Positions 17,571-27,709 of a stretch of DNA of 64,000 nucleotides are shown here, one piece after another; the first letter of the stretch is position 1, and each line of letters starts with the position of its first letter. Both the position numbers and the translations under genes were made by a program. This stretch comes from Paraburkholderia sediminicola (GTDB taxonomy: Bacteria > Pseudomonadota > Gammaproteobacteria > Burkholderiales > Burkholderiaceae): NCBI RefSeq assembly GCF_902859805.1, contig NZ_CADIKC010000004.1:372001-436000 (forward strand). Direction: 5' to 3'. A model generated the notes under the pieces. The model saw nothing but the letters and a program-made list of their open reading frames with translations. It did not search any database and had not been told where the DNA came from.

Positions 17571-18674
17571 TCAACCGCCGACCAGCGACATGCGGACGGT
17601 GGGATAGGCTTTCCCCGATCCTGGCCGGCGCGGTGTCGAACGAAGCTCGGAGTAGCGATCGTCGCGTTGGATCCACCGGCTGCGAACGACGTCTGCCAGT
17701 TGCTCGACTGATGCGGCCTCATTGAGCCAGGGCCTGAGGTCCGTGCCGTGTGTGGCGAAAAGACATGAATAAAGTTGACCGTCGGCCGATACGCGAGCGC
17801 GCGAACACGACCCGCAGAAGGGCTTCGATACGCTCGCGATGAAGCCGACTTCGCCTGTGCCGTCGGCATGGCGATAGTTGACCGCAGTGCCCGTCTGTTC
17901 GCGAACGACGACGGGGACCAACGGAAACGCCGACTCGACAATGTCACGCGTCTCGCGCGCCGTGATCACTTTCGTGTTCGACCAGCCGCCTGCGCCGCCA
18001 ACGTCCATAAATTCGATGAAGCGTAGGGCCACACCGGTGCCCTTGAACTGCCGCACGAGCGGGAGGATCTGGCTGTCGTTGACGCCTCGCTCGATCACCG
18101 CATTGACCTTGATCGGCTCGAGTCCCACGGCGCGCGCGGCCTCGATCCCGTCCAGGATGCGCGACACGGGCATGTCGACGTCACTCATCCGGCGAAATAC
18201 GGCGTCGTCCACGGCGTCGAGGCTCACCGTCACGCGACCGAGGCCGGCATCGCGCAACGAACGCGCCTTGGCGGCAAGCAGGGAACCGTTTGTCGTCAGC
18301 GCAAGCTCCAGCGGTTTGCCGCTGGGTGTGGTCAGTTTCGCGAGTTGCTCGATCAGGGATTCGAGCCCACGCCGCAGGAGCGGCTCGCCGCCCGTGATGC
18401 GGATCTTCTCGACCCCAAGCAGCGAAAACGCTTTCGCGAGCTTAACCATCTGCTCGAACGACAGGCGTTCCGAAGACGGCAGGAAGCGGTAGTCCGCGCC
18501 GAAGGTCTCCCGCGGCATGCAATACGTACAGCGGAAATTGCATTGATCGATGACGGACAGGCGTAAATCCCGCAGTGGACGATTGAGCGTGTCGAGCGTG
18601 GTCGTGACGTCACCGGCGGATACGCCATGGCGGGATGCTGTGTCGGCGAGTATGGGCTGGTGGATGATGTTCAC
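17571..18674 (-). CDS. moaA: GTP 3',8-cyclase MoaA
   Basis: A 367-residue radical SAM enzyme catalysing the first step of molybdenum cofactor synthesis (GTP to 3',8-cyclo-H2GTP). The SAM cluster motif is CNFRCTYC near residue 43, the GGEPLLR motif follows, and the second cluster is CGSCSRARVSADGQLYSCLF. The C-terminal Gly-Gly (SLVGG) required for activity is intact. GTG start at 18674. It leads a moaA-E-D set that could supply cofactor to the nearby YdeP-type oxidoreductase. A second moa set elsewhere in the genome is likely but not visible. Confidence 0.95.
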   Translation of the reverse strand: MNIIHQPILADTASRHGVSAGDVTTTLDTLNRPLRDLRLSVIDQCNFRCTYCMPRETFGADYRFLPSSERLSFEQMVKLAKAFSLLGVEKIRITGGEPLLRRGLESLIEQLAKLTTPSGKPLELALTTNGSLLAAKARSLRDAGLGRVTVSLDAVDDAVFRRMSDVDMPVSRILDGIEAARAVGLEPIKVNAVIERGVNDSQILPLVRQFKGTGVALRFIEFMDVGGAGGWSNTKVITARETRDIVESAFPLVPVVVREQTGTAVNYRHADGTGEVGFIASVSKPFCGSCSRARVSADGQLYSCLFATHGTDLRPWLNEAASVEQLADVVRSRWIQRDDRYSELRSTPRRPGSGKAYPTVRMSLVGG

Positions 18675-18919
18675 GATCTATCCGAAGGTGGGCGGCGGCA
18701 AACGGAGCAAGGGCGAGGCGGTAGTCGAACTGTCCGACCGGGAGAGCCGCCGGTCCGTCAATGACCTGCTGGCAGGATAGTGCGTTGGGCTCACCCACGG
18801 GACGCACAGTCTGTGTCGAATTTCAGGAGTACAGTTCGCGCGCCGTGTCGGGTGCGACGGTGAGGCTGACGCACTATTGTGTTGAGCAGGCTGACCGGAT
18901 GCCTCGAGAAAACCCCACC

Positions 18920-19831
18920 CTAAGTCAGTTGATACGCGCGCACCGGCACAACCTCCTCGGGAAGTTCGCAGCCACACAGCTCGAGAACCGATCGTTCGAT
19001 GTTGCGCGTCATGGCGTCGAGCGCCAGCGCATTCGGCGCGACTGTAAAAGGCTCCGCGACTTCGCTCGCAATCGCCTCAAGCGCAATGAGCGTATAGGAA
19101 ATGAAAACGCAAAGAAGCGGCGTGAAGAACTCCGTCGAATCGACCAGACCGAACGGCAGCAAAACACAATAGGCGTAGACGGTGCGGTGCAGCAACACAC
19201 TGTAGGCAAACGGAATGGGCGTCGATGCGATCCGTTCGCAGCCTCCCACGGTTCTTCCCAATTCGTTGATCTGCGCATCCAGCATCCAGAGCTGGGTGTC
19301 CGACATCAAGCCCCGAACTTGCAGATCGGCGAAGTCGCGACGAAGCTCGTTGAGCAGCGCAGTCGGTTTGTAGCAGGTGTGCCGCAATGCCTCTGTACGC
19401 GTGCGTCCGAGAAAGCGAACGAGATCCGAAGTCGGGTCGGTCCCACGCAGTTGATGCTTCAACGCGTACACACTCGCAATCAGCGTATGAGCCATTTGAA
19501 CGTGGTGATCGCTCCGCGGGACGTAGCACAGCATCTGTGAAGTCAGCGCGCGCGCCGAAATCAGAATGCTGCCCCAGAGATGGCGCGCCTCATTGAAGCG
19601 CTCGTAACTTGCGTTGTTGCGAAACGCAAGGAAGATCGCAAGCGCCAAACCGAACAACGTGAAAGGCGCCGTATTAAGCGGGATTTTTTCGCCAAAAATG
19701 CGCCCTTGCGTCACCACGGCGAGACTGCTGACAGCGGCCATAAAAACCAGCTGCGGAATAATCGACTGCAACACCGAACCGTTCCAGACAAACAGCAGCC
19801 GGAACCAGTTCTGCCCTGGCCTCACAATCAT
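18920..19831 (-). CDS. Bestrophin-family anion channel (YneE-like)
   Basis: A 303-residue membrane protein. It opens MIVRPGQNWFRLLFVWNGS and carries the family motif FRNNASYERFNEARHLWGS about residue 70, then two further hydrophobic pairs (VYAYCVLLPFGLVD, FFTPLLCVFISYTLIALEAIA). Bacterial homologues form pentameric anion or cation channels. Start taken at the ATG at 19831, where family similarity begins. It lies 37 bases behind cydB on the same strand, in the place where CydX-like subunits usually sit, so co-transcription with the oxidase is likely. Confidence 0.88.
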   Translation of the reverse strand: MIVRPGQNWFRLLFVWNGSVLQSIIPQLVFMAAVSSLAVVTQGRIFGEKIPLNTAPFTLFGLALAIFLAFRNNASYERFNEARHLWGSILISARALTSQMLCYVPRSDHHVQMAHTLIASVYALKHQLRGTDPTSDLVRFLGRTRTEALRHTCYKPTALLNELRRDFADLQVRGLMSDTQLWMLDAQINELGRTVGGCERIASTPIPFAYSVLLHRTVYAYCVLLPFGLVDSTEFFTPLLCVFISYTLIALEAIASEVAEPFTVAPNALALDAMTRNIERSVLELCGCELPEEVVPVRAYQLT

Positions 19832-19868
19832 AATGTGCTCTTTTAATGGTCTGACTGCGCCGTCACCC

Positions 19869-20876
19869 TCAGTGGTAACCGGCATCCCCTTCGCGCACCT
19901 TGCCCCGGAACACGCGATACTGCATGAGGTTGTAGACAAGAATGACCGGCAGCACGATCACCGTGCCGACCAGCGCGAATAGCTGGCTCGAGTGGCTCGA
20001 CGAGGCTTCCCAGATTGTCAGCGACGGCGGAACGATATTCGGCCAGATGCTGATGAGCAGGCCGCTATAGCCGAGAAAGCACAGCGCGAGCGTGAGCAGG
20101 AACGGCGTCGCCTCGTGCTTCTGGCGAAGCGATCGGAAGACGCCCCACACACAGGCGACGACAAGAATCGGCACCGGCAGGAACCAGCCGAGATTGCCGC
20201 TTCCGAACCAGCGATGTGCAACCGCCGGCAAACCGATTACCGTCCATAGACTCACGACAACCATCACCCCCAGCAGGATGCTCACGAGCGGCCGCATCAC
20301 TTCACGCATCTTGCGCTGCAATTCGCCATCCGTCTTCAGGACAAGCCAGCCGCAGCCGAGCGTCGCATACGTGGTGAGCACGCCGATTCCGCAGAACAGG
20401 CTGAACGGTGAGAGCCAGTCGAACGCGCCGCCGGCAAAGCGGCCATCGACGATCTTGATGCCCTGCAGCAGCGACCCCAGCACGATGCCCTGGCAGAGCC
20501 CCGCAAGCGCGGAGCCGCCGATGAAGGCGAGGTCCCACGCGTGCTGGGTCCTGACGGCCTTGGCGCGCAATTCGAAGGCCGCGCCGCGGAAGATCAGACC
20601 GATGACCATCAGGATCAGCGGCAGATAGTTCGCCGGCAGCAGCGTCGAATAGACCACCGGGAACGCCCCGTACAGCCCGGCGCCGCCGAGCACGAGGAAG
20701 GTCTCGTTACCGTCCCAGACCGGCGCAATGGTATTGAGCATCACTTGCCGGTCGCCCTTCTCCTCGAAAAACGGAAACAGCAAGCCGATGCCGAGATCGA
20801 AACCGTCCAGCATCACGTAGATGAAAACGCCGAGTCCGATGATCGCGGCCCACACAACAGGAAGATCGATTTGCAT
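19869..20876 (-). CDS. cydB: Cytochrome bd (CIO-type) ubiquinol oxidase subunit II
   Basis: A 335-residue multi-pass membrane protein. It starts MQIDLPVVWAAIIGLGVF, has the typical VMLDGFDLGIG and APVWDGNETFLVLGGAGLYGAFP blocks, and about eight transmembrane helices. It begins 4 bases after cydA stops, with AGGGGAG inside the end of cydA. Subunit II stabilises the heme-bearing subunit I in the quinol:O2 oxidoreductase. Confidence 0.95.
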   Translation of the reverse strand: MQIDLPVVWAAIIGLGVFIYVMLDGFDLGIGLLFPFFEEKGDRQVMLNTIAPVWDGNETFLVLGGAGLYGAFPVVYSTLLPANYLPLILMVIGLIFRGAAFELRAKAVRTQHAWDLAFIGGSALAGLCQGIVLGSLLQGIKIVDGRFAGGAFDWLSPFSLFCGIGVLTTYATLGCGWLVLKTDGELQRKMREVMRPLVSILLGVMVVVSLWTVIGLPAVAHRWFGSGNLGWFLPVPILVVACVWGVFRSLRQKHEATPFLLTLALCFLGYSGLLISIWPNIVPPSLTIWEASSSHSSQLFALVGTVIVLPVILVYNLMQYRVFRGKVREGDAGYH

Positions 20877-20880
20877 GGCG

Positions 20881-22269
20881 TCACTCCCCTTCCAGTGCGT
20901 CCAACGGACGATTACGCAGGACCGGATGCCGGCGGGAATCGCGGCGCTCGACGTGCTCCTCAGGCCCGCGCTTCATCATCTTCATCATGTAATAGAAACC
21001 CATGCCGAACACCAGGAAATACACCAGCACAAAGATCAGCAAGGACACGCCGACCTGCTGGGAACTGACTGGCGAAACGGAGTCCGCAGTACGCAGGACA
21101 CCGTAGACCGTCCAGGGTTGGCGACCAACCTCGGTCGTTACCCATCCCGCCAACAGCGCCACGATGCCAGAAGGCCCCATGCACAGGACGAAACCCTGAT
21201 ACCAGCGCGTCTCGTAGAGCCGGCCACGCAGTCTGAGCAGTAAGCCAAGCAATGCCGTCAACAGCATCAACATGCCGAGACCCGCCATGATCCGGAAAGT
21301 CCAGAACACGATCGGCGAATACGGACGGTCCTCGGGTGGAAACTCTTTCAGCCCGCGGATTTCGCCGTCCCAACTGTGAGTCAGGATCAGGCTTCCAAGA
21401 TGCGGTATCTGGATCGTGTATCGCGTTACTTCCGCATCCATGTCGGGCAGACCGACCAGATTGAGCGCGGTGCCTCCGTGCTCGGTTTCCCACAACCCTT
21501 CAATTGCCGCGATCTTGGCCGGCTGATATTTGCGCGTGTTGAGTCCGTGCGCATCGCCTACAAAGATCTGTATCGGCGTCAGGAAAAGCAGGATCCACAA
21601 TGCCATCGAAAAACTGCGCGTGACGGGTTTGTCGCGCCGGCCCTGCAACAGATGCCACGCACCGCACGCGGCAACAATGAAGCCCGCGACGATGAACGCG
21701 GCGATGGTCATATGCGCGAGGCGATACGGAAACGACGGATTGAAAATCACCTTCATCCAGTCGACCGGTACGATCCGGCCATTCTCGATGACGAATCCCT
21801 GCGGCGTCTGCATGAAGCTATTCGACGCGAGAATCCAGAACGTGGAAATGAGCGTGCCCACCGCAACCATGAGCGTGGCGAAGAAGTGCGCGCGTGGACT
21901 GACGCGTTGCCAGCCAAACAGCATGACGCCGAGAAAGCCGGCCTCCAGAAAGAATGCCGTCAGTACTTCGTAAGTCAGAAGCGGGCCCGTGACGTTGCCG
22001 GCCACGCTGGAAAATCCACTCCAGTTGGTGCCGAACTCATAGGCCATCACCACGCCCGAGACCACCCCCATTCCGAAGCCGACCGCGAAGATCTTCGACC
22101 AGAACTGGAACATGTCCTTGTAAGCGACGTCGCCGGTGAGCAGCCAGCGCCACTCCAGCACTGCGAGGAAACTCGCCATGCCGATACTGATCGCGGGAAA
22201 AATAATGTGAAATGAAACGGTGAACGCAAACTGCAGCCTGGCAAGGTGGAATGCATCGAAGATTTCCAT
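20881..22269 (-). CDS. cydA: Cytochrome bd (CIO-type) ubiquinol oxidase subunit I
   Basis: A 462-residue quinol oxidase subunit. N-terminal HLARLQFAFTVSFHIIFP (low-spin/high-spin heme His region), GFGMGVVSGVVMAYEFGTNW, and GRQPWTVYGVLRT late in the protein are conserved. The quinone-binding Q-loop between HGLNTRKYQP and FWTFRIM is short, which marks the CioA (cyanide-insensitive oxidase) subgroup, not E. coli CydA. It gives high-affinity or cyanide/sulfide-tolerant respiration without proton pumping. First gene of cydA-cydB-bestrophin. Confidence 0.95.
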   Translation of the reverse strand: MEIFDAFHLARLQFAFTVSFHIIFPAISIGMASFLAVLEWRWLLTGDVAYKDMFQFWSKIFAVGFGMGVVSGVVMAYEFGTNWSGFSSVAGNVTGPLLTYEVLTAFFLEAGFLGVMLFGWQRVSPRAHFFATLMVAVGTLISTFWILASNSFMQTPQGFVIENGRIVPVDWMKVIFNPSFPYRLAHMTIAAFIVAGFIVAACGAWHLLQGRRDKPVTRSFSMALWILLFLTPIQIFVGDAHGLNTRKYQPAKIAAIEGLWETEHGGTALNLVGLPDMDAEVTRYTIQIPHLGSLILTHSWDGEIRGLKEFPPEDRPYSPIVFWTFRIMAGLGMLMLLTALLGLLLRLRGRLYETRWYQGFVLCMGPSGIVALLAGWVTTEVGRQPWTVYGVLRTADSVSPVSSQQVGVSLLIFVLVYFLVFGMGFYYMMKMMKRGPEEHVERRDSRRHPVLRNRPLDALEGE

Positions 22270-22389
22270 GATCGATCAATGGCTCCAGGTAACAACAGAA
22301 TTTGCGTAAAGCGGCGTTCACGCCCGCTATCCTGCAGGCCGGTCAACTGGACGCGCACGTCTGGTTGATCGACCCGCTATCGCTCAAAG

Positions 22390-24672
22390 TCAGGCTTGTG
22401 CCGAGCGCACAACATGAACCGGAACAGACTTATACGAAGGCGTGCCACTCTCCTTGTCGATGAAGTCGAGCGGCACCAGCACGTTGGCTTCAGGATAGTA
22501 TGCCGCCACGGAACCGGGTGCGATGTTGTAAGCAATTACCGTTATTTTCTTCAGGCTTCTCTGCCTGCTCGCTGAAATCGTTTCAATGTCGACCAGATCG
22601 CCATGCTCGAGGCCGCGTGCGGCAAGATCGTCTTCGTTCATGAACAGCACGTCACGCCGGCCGAACACGCCCCGGTAACGATCGTCCATCGCATAGATGG
22701 TGGTGTTGTACTGGTCGTGGCTGCGGATCGTGATGAGGCGCAGCACATTTTCAGCGCCGAAAACGTCTGCATCTTCCTTCACCCCACCGTACACCGAGAA
22801 GATCGCCTTGCCTGACGGGGTGGGCCACACGCGCTCGGTCGGGGGAAGCGGCATACGGAATCCTCCGGGCACCCTGATTCGCGCATTGAATGCCTCGAAT
22901 CCCGGCACGGTTTGCTCGATCAGATCCCGGATCTTGTCGTAGTCGGCAACCAGTTCCGACCATGCGACCTTGCTGTTCGGTAACGCAGCTTTCGCAATAC
23001 CGGCGACGATCGCGGGCTCGGATAGCAGGTGTTCCGAAGCAGGTTTCAGCTTGCCCGAAGAAGCGTGGACCATCGACATGGAATCCTCGACCGTAATGGA
23101 TTGCCGGCCGGTCGCCTGAATATCCAGTTCCGTGCGCCCCACAACAGGCAGCACGTACGTCTCTTTTGCCACCAACAAATGCGAACGATTGAGCTTGGTG
23201 CCGAGGTGGACGCTCAGATCGAGCTTGCCCATTGCCGGAAAGCACTGCTCCGAATCGGGTAATGCCACGGCGAAGTTTCCGCCGAGGCAAATCAGTGCCT
23301 TGGCCGTACCGTCGATCATCGCCTGCATTGCCTGGACGGCATCGTGTCCATGCGCGGCGGGCGGCTTGAAGCCGAATACATCTTCGATCTGTTTAAGGAA
23401 AGTCGCGGACGGTTTTTCGGTGATGCCGACCGTGCGGTTCCCCTGCACGTTGGAATGTCCGCGCAAGGGGCAGATACCCGCGCCGGGTTTGCCGATGTTG
23501 CCGCGCAATAGCAACAGATCAGCAATCAGACGGACATTGGCGGTGCCTTTGTTATGCTGGGTAATACCCATGCCATACGTGACAATCGTCGCGTTCGATT
23601 TTGCGTAGGCAATCGCAACCTCGTCGATATCCTCACGCGTGAGTCCGCTGGCCTTTTCGATATCGTCCCATGACGTTGCTTCCAGATCGGCGGCAAACGC
23701 GTCGAACCCCTGGGTATGCGTGGCAATGAACTCGTGGTCCAGCACCGTGTTGCCCTGTTCCGCGTCCATCTGCAGAAGCGCTTTCATGATGCCTTTGAGC
23801 GCGGCTGCATCGCCACCAGCGTCGAGCTGAAAATAGGTCGACGCGATTCGAGTCGACGCGAAGGTCGCCATTTCAAAGACGCTCTGCGGATCGGCGAAGC
23901 GCTCCAGCGCGCGCTCGCGCAGCGGATTGAACACGATGATTGGGACGTTGCGCCGCGAGCATTCGTGGAGCGTCCCCATCATGCGGGGATGATTCGTGCC
24001 GGGGTTGTGGCCGATGGAGAGGATCAGTTCGGTCTTGTCGAAATCATCCAGCGACACCGTGCCTTTGCCGATCCCGATCGACTGGGGCAAACCAACGCTG
24101 GTCGGCTCGTGGCACATGTTCGAACAATCCGGGAAATTGTTGGTACCGTATTCCCGCGCAAGCAACTGAAAGAGATAGGCGGCCTCGTTCGACGCTCTGC
24201 CTGAGGTATAGAACTCGGCTTCGTCGGGCGACGACAAGCCGCGCAGCACTTCACCAATGCGAGCAAATGCGTCCTCCCATTCGACCGCCCGGAATTTGTC
24301 CGTGGCGCGGTCGTAGACGAGCGGATGCGTCAGCCGGCCGAGATCTTCCAGTTCGTAATCCGTCCGTTGCAGCAGCGACGACACCGTGTTGCTCTCGAAG
24401 AACTCCGGTGTCACCCGTTTGGTCGTCGCTTCCCATGTGACCGCTTTGGCGCCGTTCTCGCAGAACTGGAAGGTGGACTTGTGTTCCTTGTCAGGCCACG
24501 CGCAACCTGGACAATCGAAACCATCAGGCTGATTAGTCCGCATCAACGTGATCGGCGCCTCGATGTTTTCCATTTGGGTTCGGACAGCCTGAGCTGTCGC
24601 CCGGAGCGCTCCCCACCCGCCAGCGGGTCCGTCATACGGTCGGATTCCAGGCACTTCGCGTCGTGTGGTCAT
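22390..24672 (-). CDS. FdhF/YdeP-family molybdopterin oxidoreductase
   Basis: About 760 residues. N-terminal iron-sulfur motif CPGCAWPD (about residue 55), then PDCSNMCHEPTSVGL, where Cys takes the place of the Mo-ligating Sec/Cys of formate dehydrogenase H. RASNEAAYLFQLLAREYGTNNFP and GNIGKPGAGICPLRGHSNVQG are family motifs, and a C-terminal cofactor-binding beta-barrel follows (SHDQYNTTIYAMDDRYRG). No Tat signal, so cytoplasmic. I use the ATG at 24672, preceded by GGAG; an ATG four codons earlier is possible. E. coli YdeP is linked to acid resistance; its reaction is uncertain. It lies just upstream of the cydAB operon and near the moa genes. Confidence 0.88.
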   Translation of the reverse strand: MTTRREVPGIRPYDGPAGGWGALRATAQAVRTQMENIEAPITLMRTNQPDGFDCPGCAWPDKEHKSTFQFCENGAKAVTWEATTKRVTPEFFESNTVSSLLQRTDYELEDLGRLTHPLVYDRATDKFRAVEWEDAFARIGEVLRGLSSPDEAEFYTSGRASNEAAYLFQLLAREYGTNNFPDCSNMCHEPTSVGLPQSIGIGKGTVSLDDFDKTELILSIGHNPGTNHPRMMGTLHECSRRNVPIIVFNPLRERALERFADPQSVFEMATFASTRIASTYFQLDAGGDAAALKGIMKALLQMDAEQGNTVLDHEFIATHTQGFDAFAADLEATSWDDIEKASGLTREDIDEVAIAYAKSNATIVTYGMGITQHNKGTANVRLIADLLLLRGNIGKPGAGICPLRGHSNVQGNRTVGITEKPSATFLKQIEDVFGFKPPAAHGHDAVQAMQAMIDGTAKALICLGGNFAVALPDSEQCFPAMGKLDLSVHLGTKLNRSHLLVAKETYVLPVVGRTELDIQATGRQSITVEDSMSMVHASSGKLKPASEHLLSEPAIVAGIAKAALPNSKVAWSELVADYDKIRDLIEQTVPGFEAFNARIRVPGGFRMPLPPTERVWPTPSGKAIFSVYGGVKEDADVFGAENVLRLITIRSHDQYNTTIYAMDDRYRGVFGRRDVLFMNEDDLAARGLEHGDLVDIETISASRQRSLKKITVIAYNIAPGSVAAYYPEANVLVPLDFIDKESGTPSYKSVPVHVVRSAQA

Positions 24673-24913
24673 TTCAAACTCCATGGCCTTTATTAGGATG
24701 CCTGATGGCTATCCGGATTGAGGTTACGTCGCATCACGGCATAAAGCTGGACACGGATTCAGTCTAGCTGGATTGATACGCGGCGAAAGGTACAGATCGA
24801 CACGTGGCGGGCGTGCACAGTACGTGTGCCCCACACCCGTCTGCATTGCCCGGGCCGGGAGCCGGCACACCATCAGTCATGACGTAGCGACGGCTCCCAG
24901 CTGTTTATGCACC

Positions 24914-27709
24914 TCATTGCTTCGAGTGTGCGCTTTCAGTTGCCTCGGAACTGCTGACCTCTTTGGACGGTTTCTTCTTCGCACGTCCGTTGCTACCCTT
25001 CGCGCTCGCTGCCTTGGGCGTGGGTGGCGCCTCGCTCTTGCTGAATTTCACTTCGTCACTATCCTTGTCGTAACTGACCTCGACGCTGTCACCCGACTTC
25101 AAGGCGTCGCTGAGAATCTCCTTCGCAAGCCGCGTTTCCAGTTCCTGGCGAATCTGGCGCTTCAACTCGCGTGCACCGAACTCCGGCCGGTAACCGGCAT
25201 CGGCGAGGTGATCGACAACCGATTCGTCTATCTTGAGGGTAATGTCCTGCGCGGCGGCAGTGCGCACGACCCGTTCAAGCTGGATCTGCACGATCGAGCG
25301 GATGTTGTCGCGCGAGAGCCCGTGGAAGACGATGATCTCGTCGATCCGGTTCAGGAACTCGGGCCGGAAGTGGCCCTTGAGCACGCCCATCAATTCCTCG
25401 CGGATTGCTTTCTCGGTCTGGCGGTCTCCCTCGGATTTTTCGAGGTTGTCCATGATGATCGATGCGCCAAGATTGCTCGTCGCAATGATGATCGTGTTGC
25501 TGAAGTCCACCACGCGACCCTTACCGTCGGTCAGCCGTCCGTCGTCGAACACCTGCAGCAACACGTTGTACACGTCGGGGTGCGCCTTCTCGATCTCATC
25601 AAGCAGGATCACGCTGTAAGGGCGCCGCCGCACGCGCTCGGTCAGTTGCCCGCCCTCGTCGTATCCGACGTAGCCCGGAGGCGCGCCGATCAACCGTGCA
25701 ACCGCGTGGCGCTCCATGTACTCCGACATATCGATACGAACGACCGCCTGCTCGTCGCCGAACACCGTTTCTGCCAGCGCCTTCGCGAGTTCGGTCTTGC
25801 CGACGCCCGTGGGTCCGAGAAACAGGAACGTCGCGATCGGCCGGTTCGTCTGGCCGAGTCCGGCACGTGACAGGCGTACGGCATCGCTCACGGCAATCAC
25901 CGCATCGTCCTGGCCGACCACGCGTTCGCGCAGCTTCTTCTCCATATCCAGCAGCTTCTGGCGCTCTTCCTGCGTGAGCTCCGTGACTGGAATACCGGTA
26001 AGACGCGACACCACTTCGGCGATTGACTGCACCGTCACTTCGAGCGTCTCCGAACCGGTCTTGCGCTGCCATGCTTCCATCTGCTCGTCGAGCTTCGCCT
26101 GCTTTTCGCCGATAGTCGCCTCGAAAGCCTTCGCTTCATCGAAGCGTTTGCGCGAGGACGCATAGTCCTGCTCGCGCTTCATCTGGGCAATTTCGGCTTC
26201 GAGTTCCTGGATGGCTGCGGGGCGCGAGGTCGCACCGATGCGCACGCGTGCCGCCGCCTGATCAATCAGGTCGATGGCCTTGTCAGGCAAAAAGCGCGAC
26301 GTAATGTAGCGATCCGACAGTTCGGCTGCTGCAACGAACGCATCGTCGGCGAACGTCACCTGGTGGTGCGCCTCGAGCTTGTCGCGAAGGCCACGCAGGA
26401 TGACGATGGTCTGCTCGACCGTCGGTTCCGGCACCAACACCGGCTGGAAACGCCGCTCGAGCGCGGCATCTTTTTCAATGTACTTCTGATATTCGTTGAG
26501 TGTCGTCGCGCCGATCAGACTGAGCTCGCCACGCGCAAGCGCGGGTTTGAGCACGTTCGCAATATCGAGGCCGCCCTCGCCCCCGCCTTGTCCCGCGCCC
26601 ACGATCGTGTGCAGTTCGTCGATGAACAGAATCAGCTCATCCTGCTTCGCGGTGACCTCATCAATCAGCTGCTTGGCGCGCTCCTCGAATTCGCCGCGAT
26701 ACTTCGCGCCTGCCACCATCGAGTTAATGTTGACTTCGACGAGCCGTTTGCCGCGCAGTACTTCGGGTACGTCGCCGTTAATGATGCGTTGCGCCAACCC
26801 TTCGACGATCGCCGTCTTGCCGACACCCGGCTCACCGATCAGCACGGGGTTGTTCTTCTTGCGCCGCGCGAGCACCTCGATCGTGCTTTCGATTTCCTGC
26901 GCGCGGCCGAGCACCGGGTCGAGCTTGCCCTGACGCGCCATAGCCGTGAGGTCGCGCCCGAACTTGTCGAGCGTGGGCGTGCCGGTTGGCGTGTCGACGC
27001 GGCCGTCTTCCGCCCCTTTGCCGACTACTTTCACAACCTTCTGCCGCAACGCTTCCGGCGTCACGCCATATTTCTTCAGCAGTGTGCCCGCGATACTGTC
27101 CGGCACGGCAGCAAGCCCAATGAGCAGATGTTCCGGACCGACGTATGAATGCCCCAGATCGCGCGACGCCTGGAACGCATACTGGAAGGCCTTTTTCAAC
27201 CGAGGCGACACGGTCATCTTGTCGACTGGTGAGTCAGGATCACCCTTGCCCTTCTGCGCATGCTGATCGATGTAAGCCTTGATGTCCTGCGGCGAGAGCT
27301 TGAGCTCCTTCAGCAACGCCGCACACACGTCGGTGTCCGCAAGCACGTACAACAAATGCTCGGTGTCGAGTTCGTTGCGGCCAAGTTCGTGTGCCTTTTC
27401 AGCAGCGCGCTGCAACAATTCGAGTGTCTGCTCGCTGAAAGCATCAGTGGCATCGACCGATTCGCGCGGCACTTCGGCGTATCCAGCGTCAGCGTCATCG
27501 TCCTCGTCCCCATCCTCCATGCCGCCGAAGAAGCGCGACAGGCCACCGCCCCCTAGCAGTGAATCGAATGGGTTCTGCATGCTTTGATGCCGCATTAATT
27601 GCCGATAGTCGTAGTCGCAGATCGATAGGGATTTCCGCTCCCCGTTTTGCACAACGGTTACACGGGCGACAGCGGGACGGGCATTACAGATTTCGCAGAG
27701 GGCTGGCAT
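24914..27709 (-). CDS. clpK: ClpG/ClpK-type AAA+ disaggregase
   Basis: A 931-residue two-ring AAA+ chaperone. Residues 1-40 form a small Cys-containing domain (C5, C8, C31), then an acidic Gly-rich linker, a Clp N-domain (about 90-230), AAA-1 (Walker A GEPGVGKT at 292-299), a short ClpC-like middle domain, AAA-2 (GPTGVGKT near 630) and a Lys/Ser-rich tail. The extra N-terminal domain marks ClpG/ClpK, which confers heat tolerance as a stand-alone disaggregase. I see no (I/V/L)-G-(F/L) ClpP-docking loop before FRPEFLNRIDE, consistent with that. The usual fourth zinc ligand after C31 is not obvious (reads CDYDY). Confidence 0.9.
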   Translation of the reverse strand: MPALCEICNARPAVARVTVVQNGERKSLSICDYDYRQLMRHQSMQNPFDSLLGGGGLSRFFGGMEDGDEDDDADAGYAEVPRESVDATDAFSEQTLELLQRAAEKAHELGRNELDTEHLLYVLADTDVCAALLKELKLSPQDIKAYIDQHAQKGKGDPDSPVDKMTVSPRLKKAFQYAFQASRDLGHSYVGPEHLLIGLAAVPDSIAGTLLKKYGVTPEALRQKVVKVVGKGAEDGRVDTPTGTPTLDKFGRDLTAMARQGKLDPVLGRAQEIESTIEVLARRKKNNPVLIGEPGVGKTAIVEGLAQRIINGDVPEVLRGKRLVEVNINSMVAGAKYRGEFEERAKQLIDEVTAKQDELILFIDELHTIVGAGQGGGEGGLDIANVLKPALARGELSLIGATTLNEYQKYIEKDAALERRFQPVLVPEPTVEQTIVILRGLRDKLEAHHQVTFADDAFVAAAELSDRYITSRFLPDKAIDLIDQAAARVRIGATSRPAAIQELEAEIAQMKREQDYASSRKRFDEAKAFEATIGEKQAKLDEQMEAWQRKTGSETLEVTVQSIAEVVSRLTGIPVTELTQEERQKLLDMEKKLRERVVGQDDAVIAVSDAVRLSRAGLGQTNRPIATFLFLGPTGVGKTELAKALAETVFGDEQAVVRIDMSEYMERHAVARLIGAPPGYVGYDEGGQLTERVRRRPYSVILLDEIEKAHPDVYNVLLQVFDDGRLTDGKGRVVDFSNTIIIATSNLGASIIMDNLEKSEGDRQTEKAIREELMGVLKGHFRPEFLNRIDEIIVFHGLSRDNIRSIVQIQLERVVRTAAAQDITLKIDESVVDHLADAGYRPEFGARELKRQIRQELETRLAKEILSDALKSGDSVEVSYDKDSDEVKFSKSEAPPTPKAASAKGSNGRAKKKPSKEVSSSEATESAHSKQ

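Noticed and set aside
16600..18780. Moco riboswitch upstream of moaA
   Set aside because: No multi-stem aptamer could be recognised by eye in the 245-base leader.
22255..22275. FNR/Anr-like TTGATCGATCA at the cydA start
   Set aside because: Half-sites are 2 rather than 4 bases apart and overlap the start codon.
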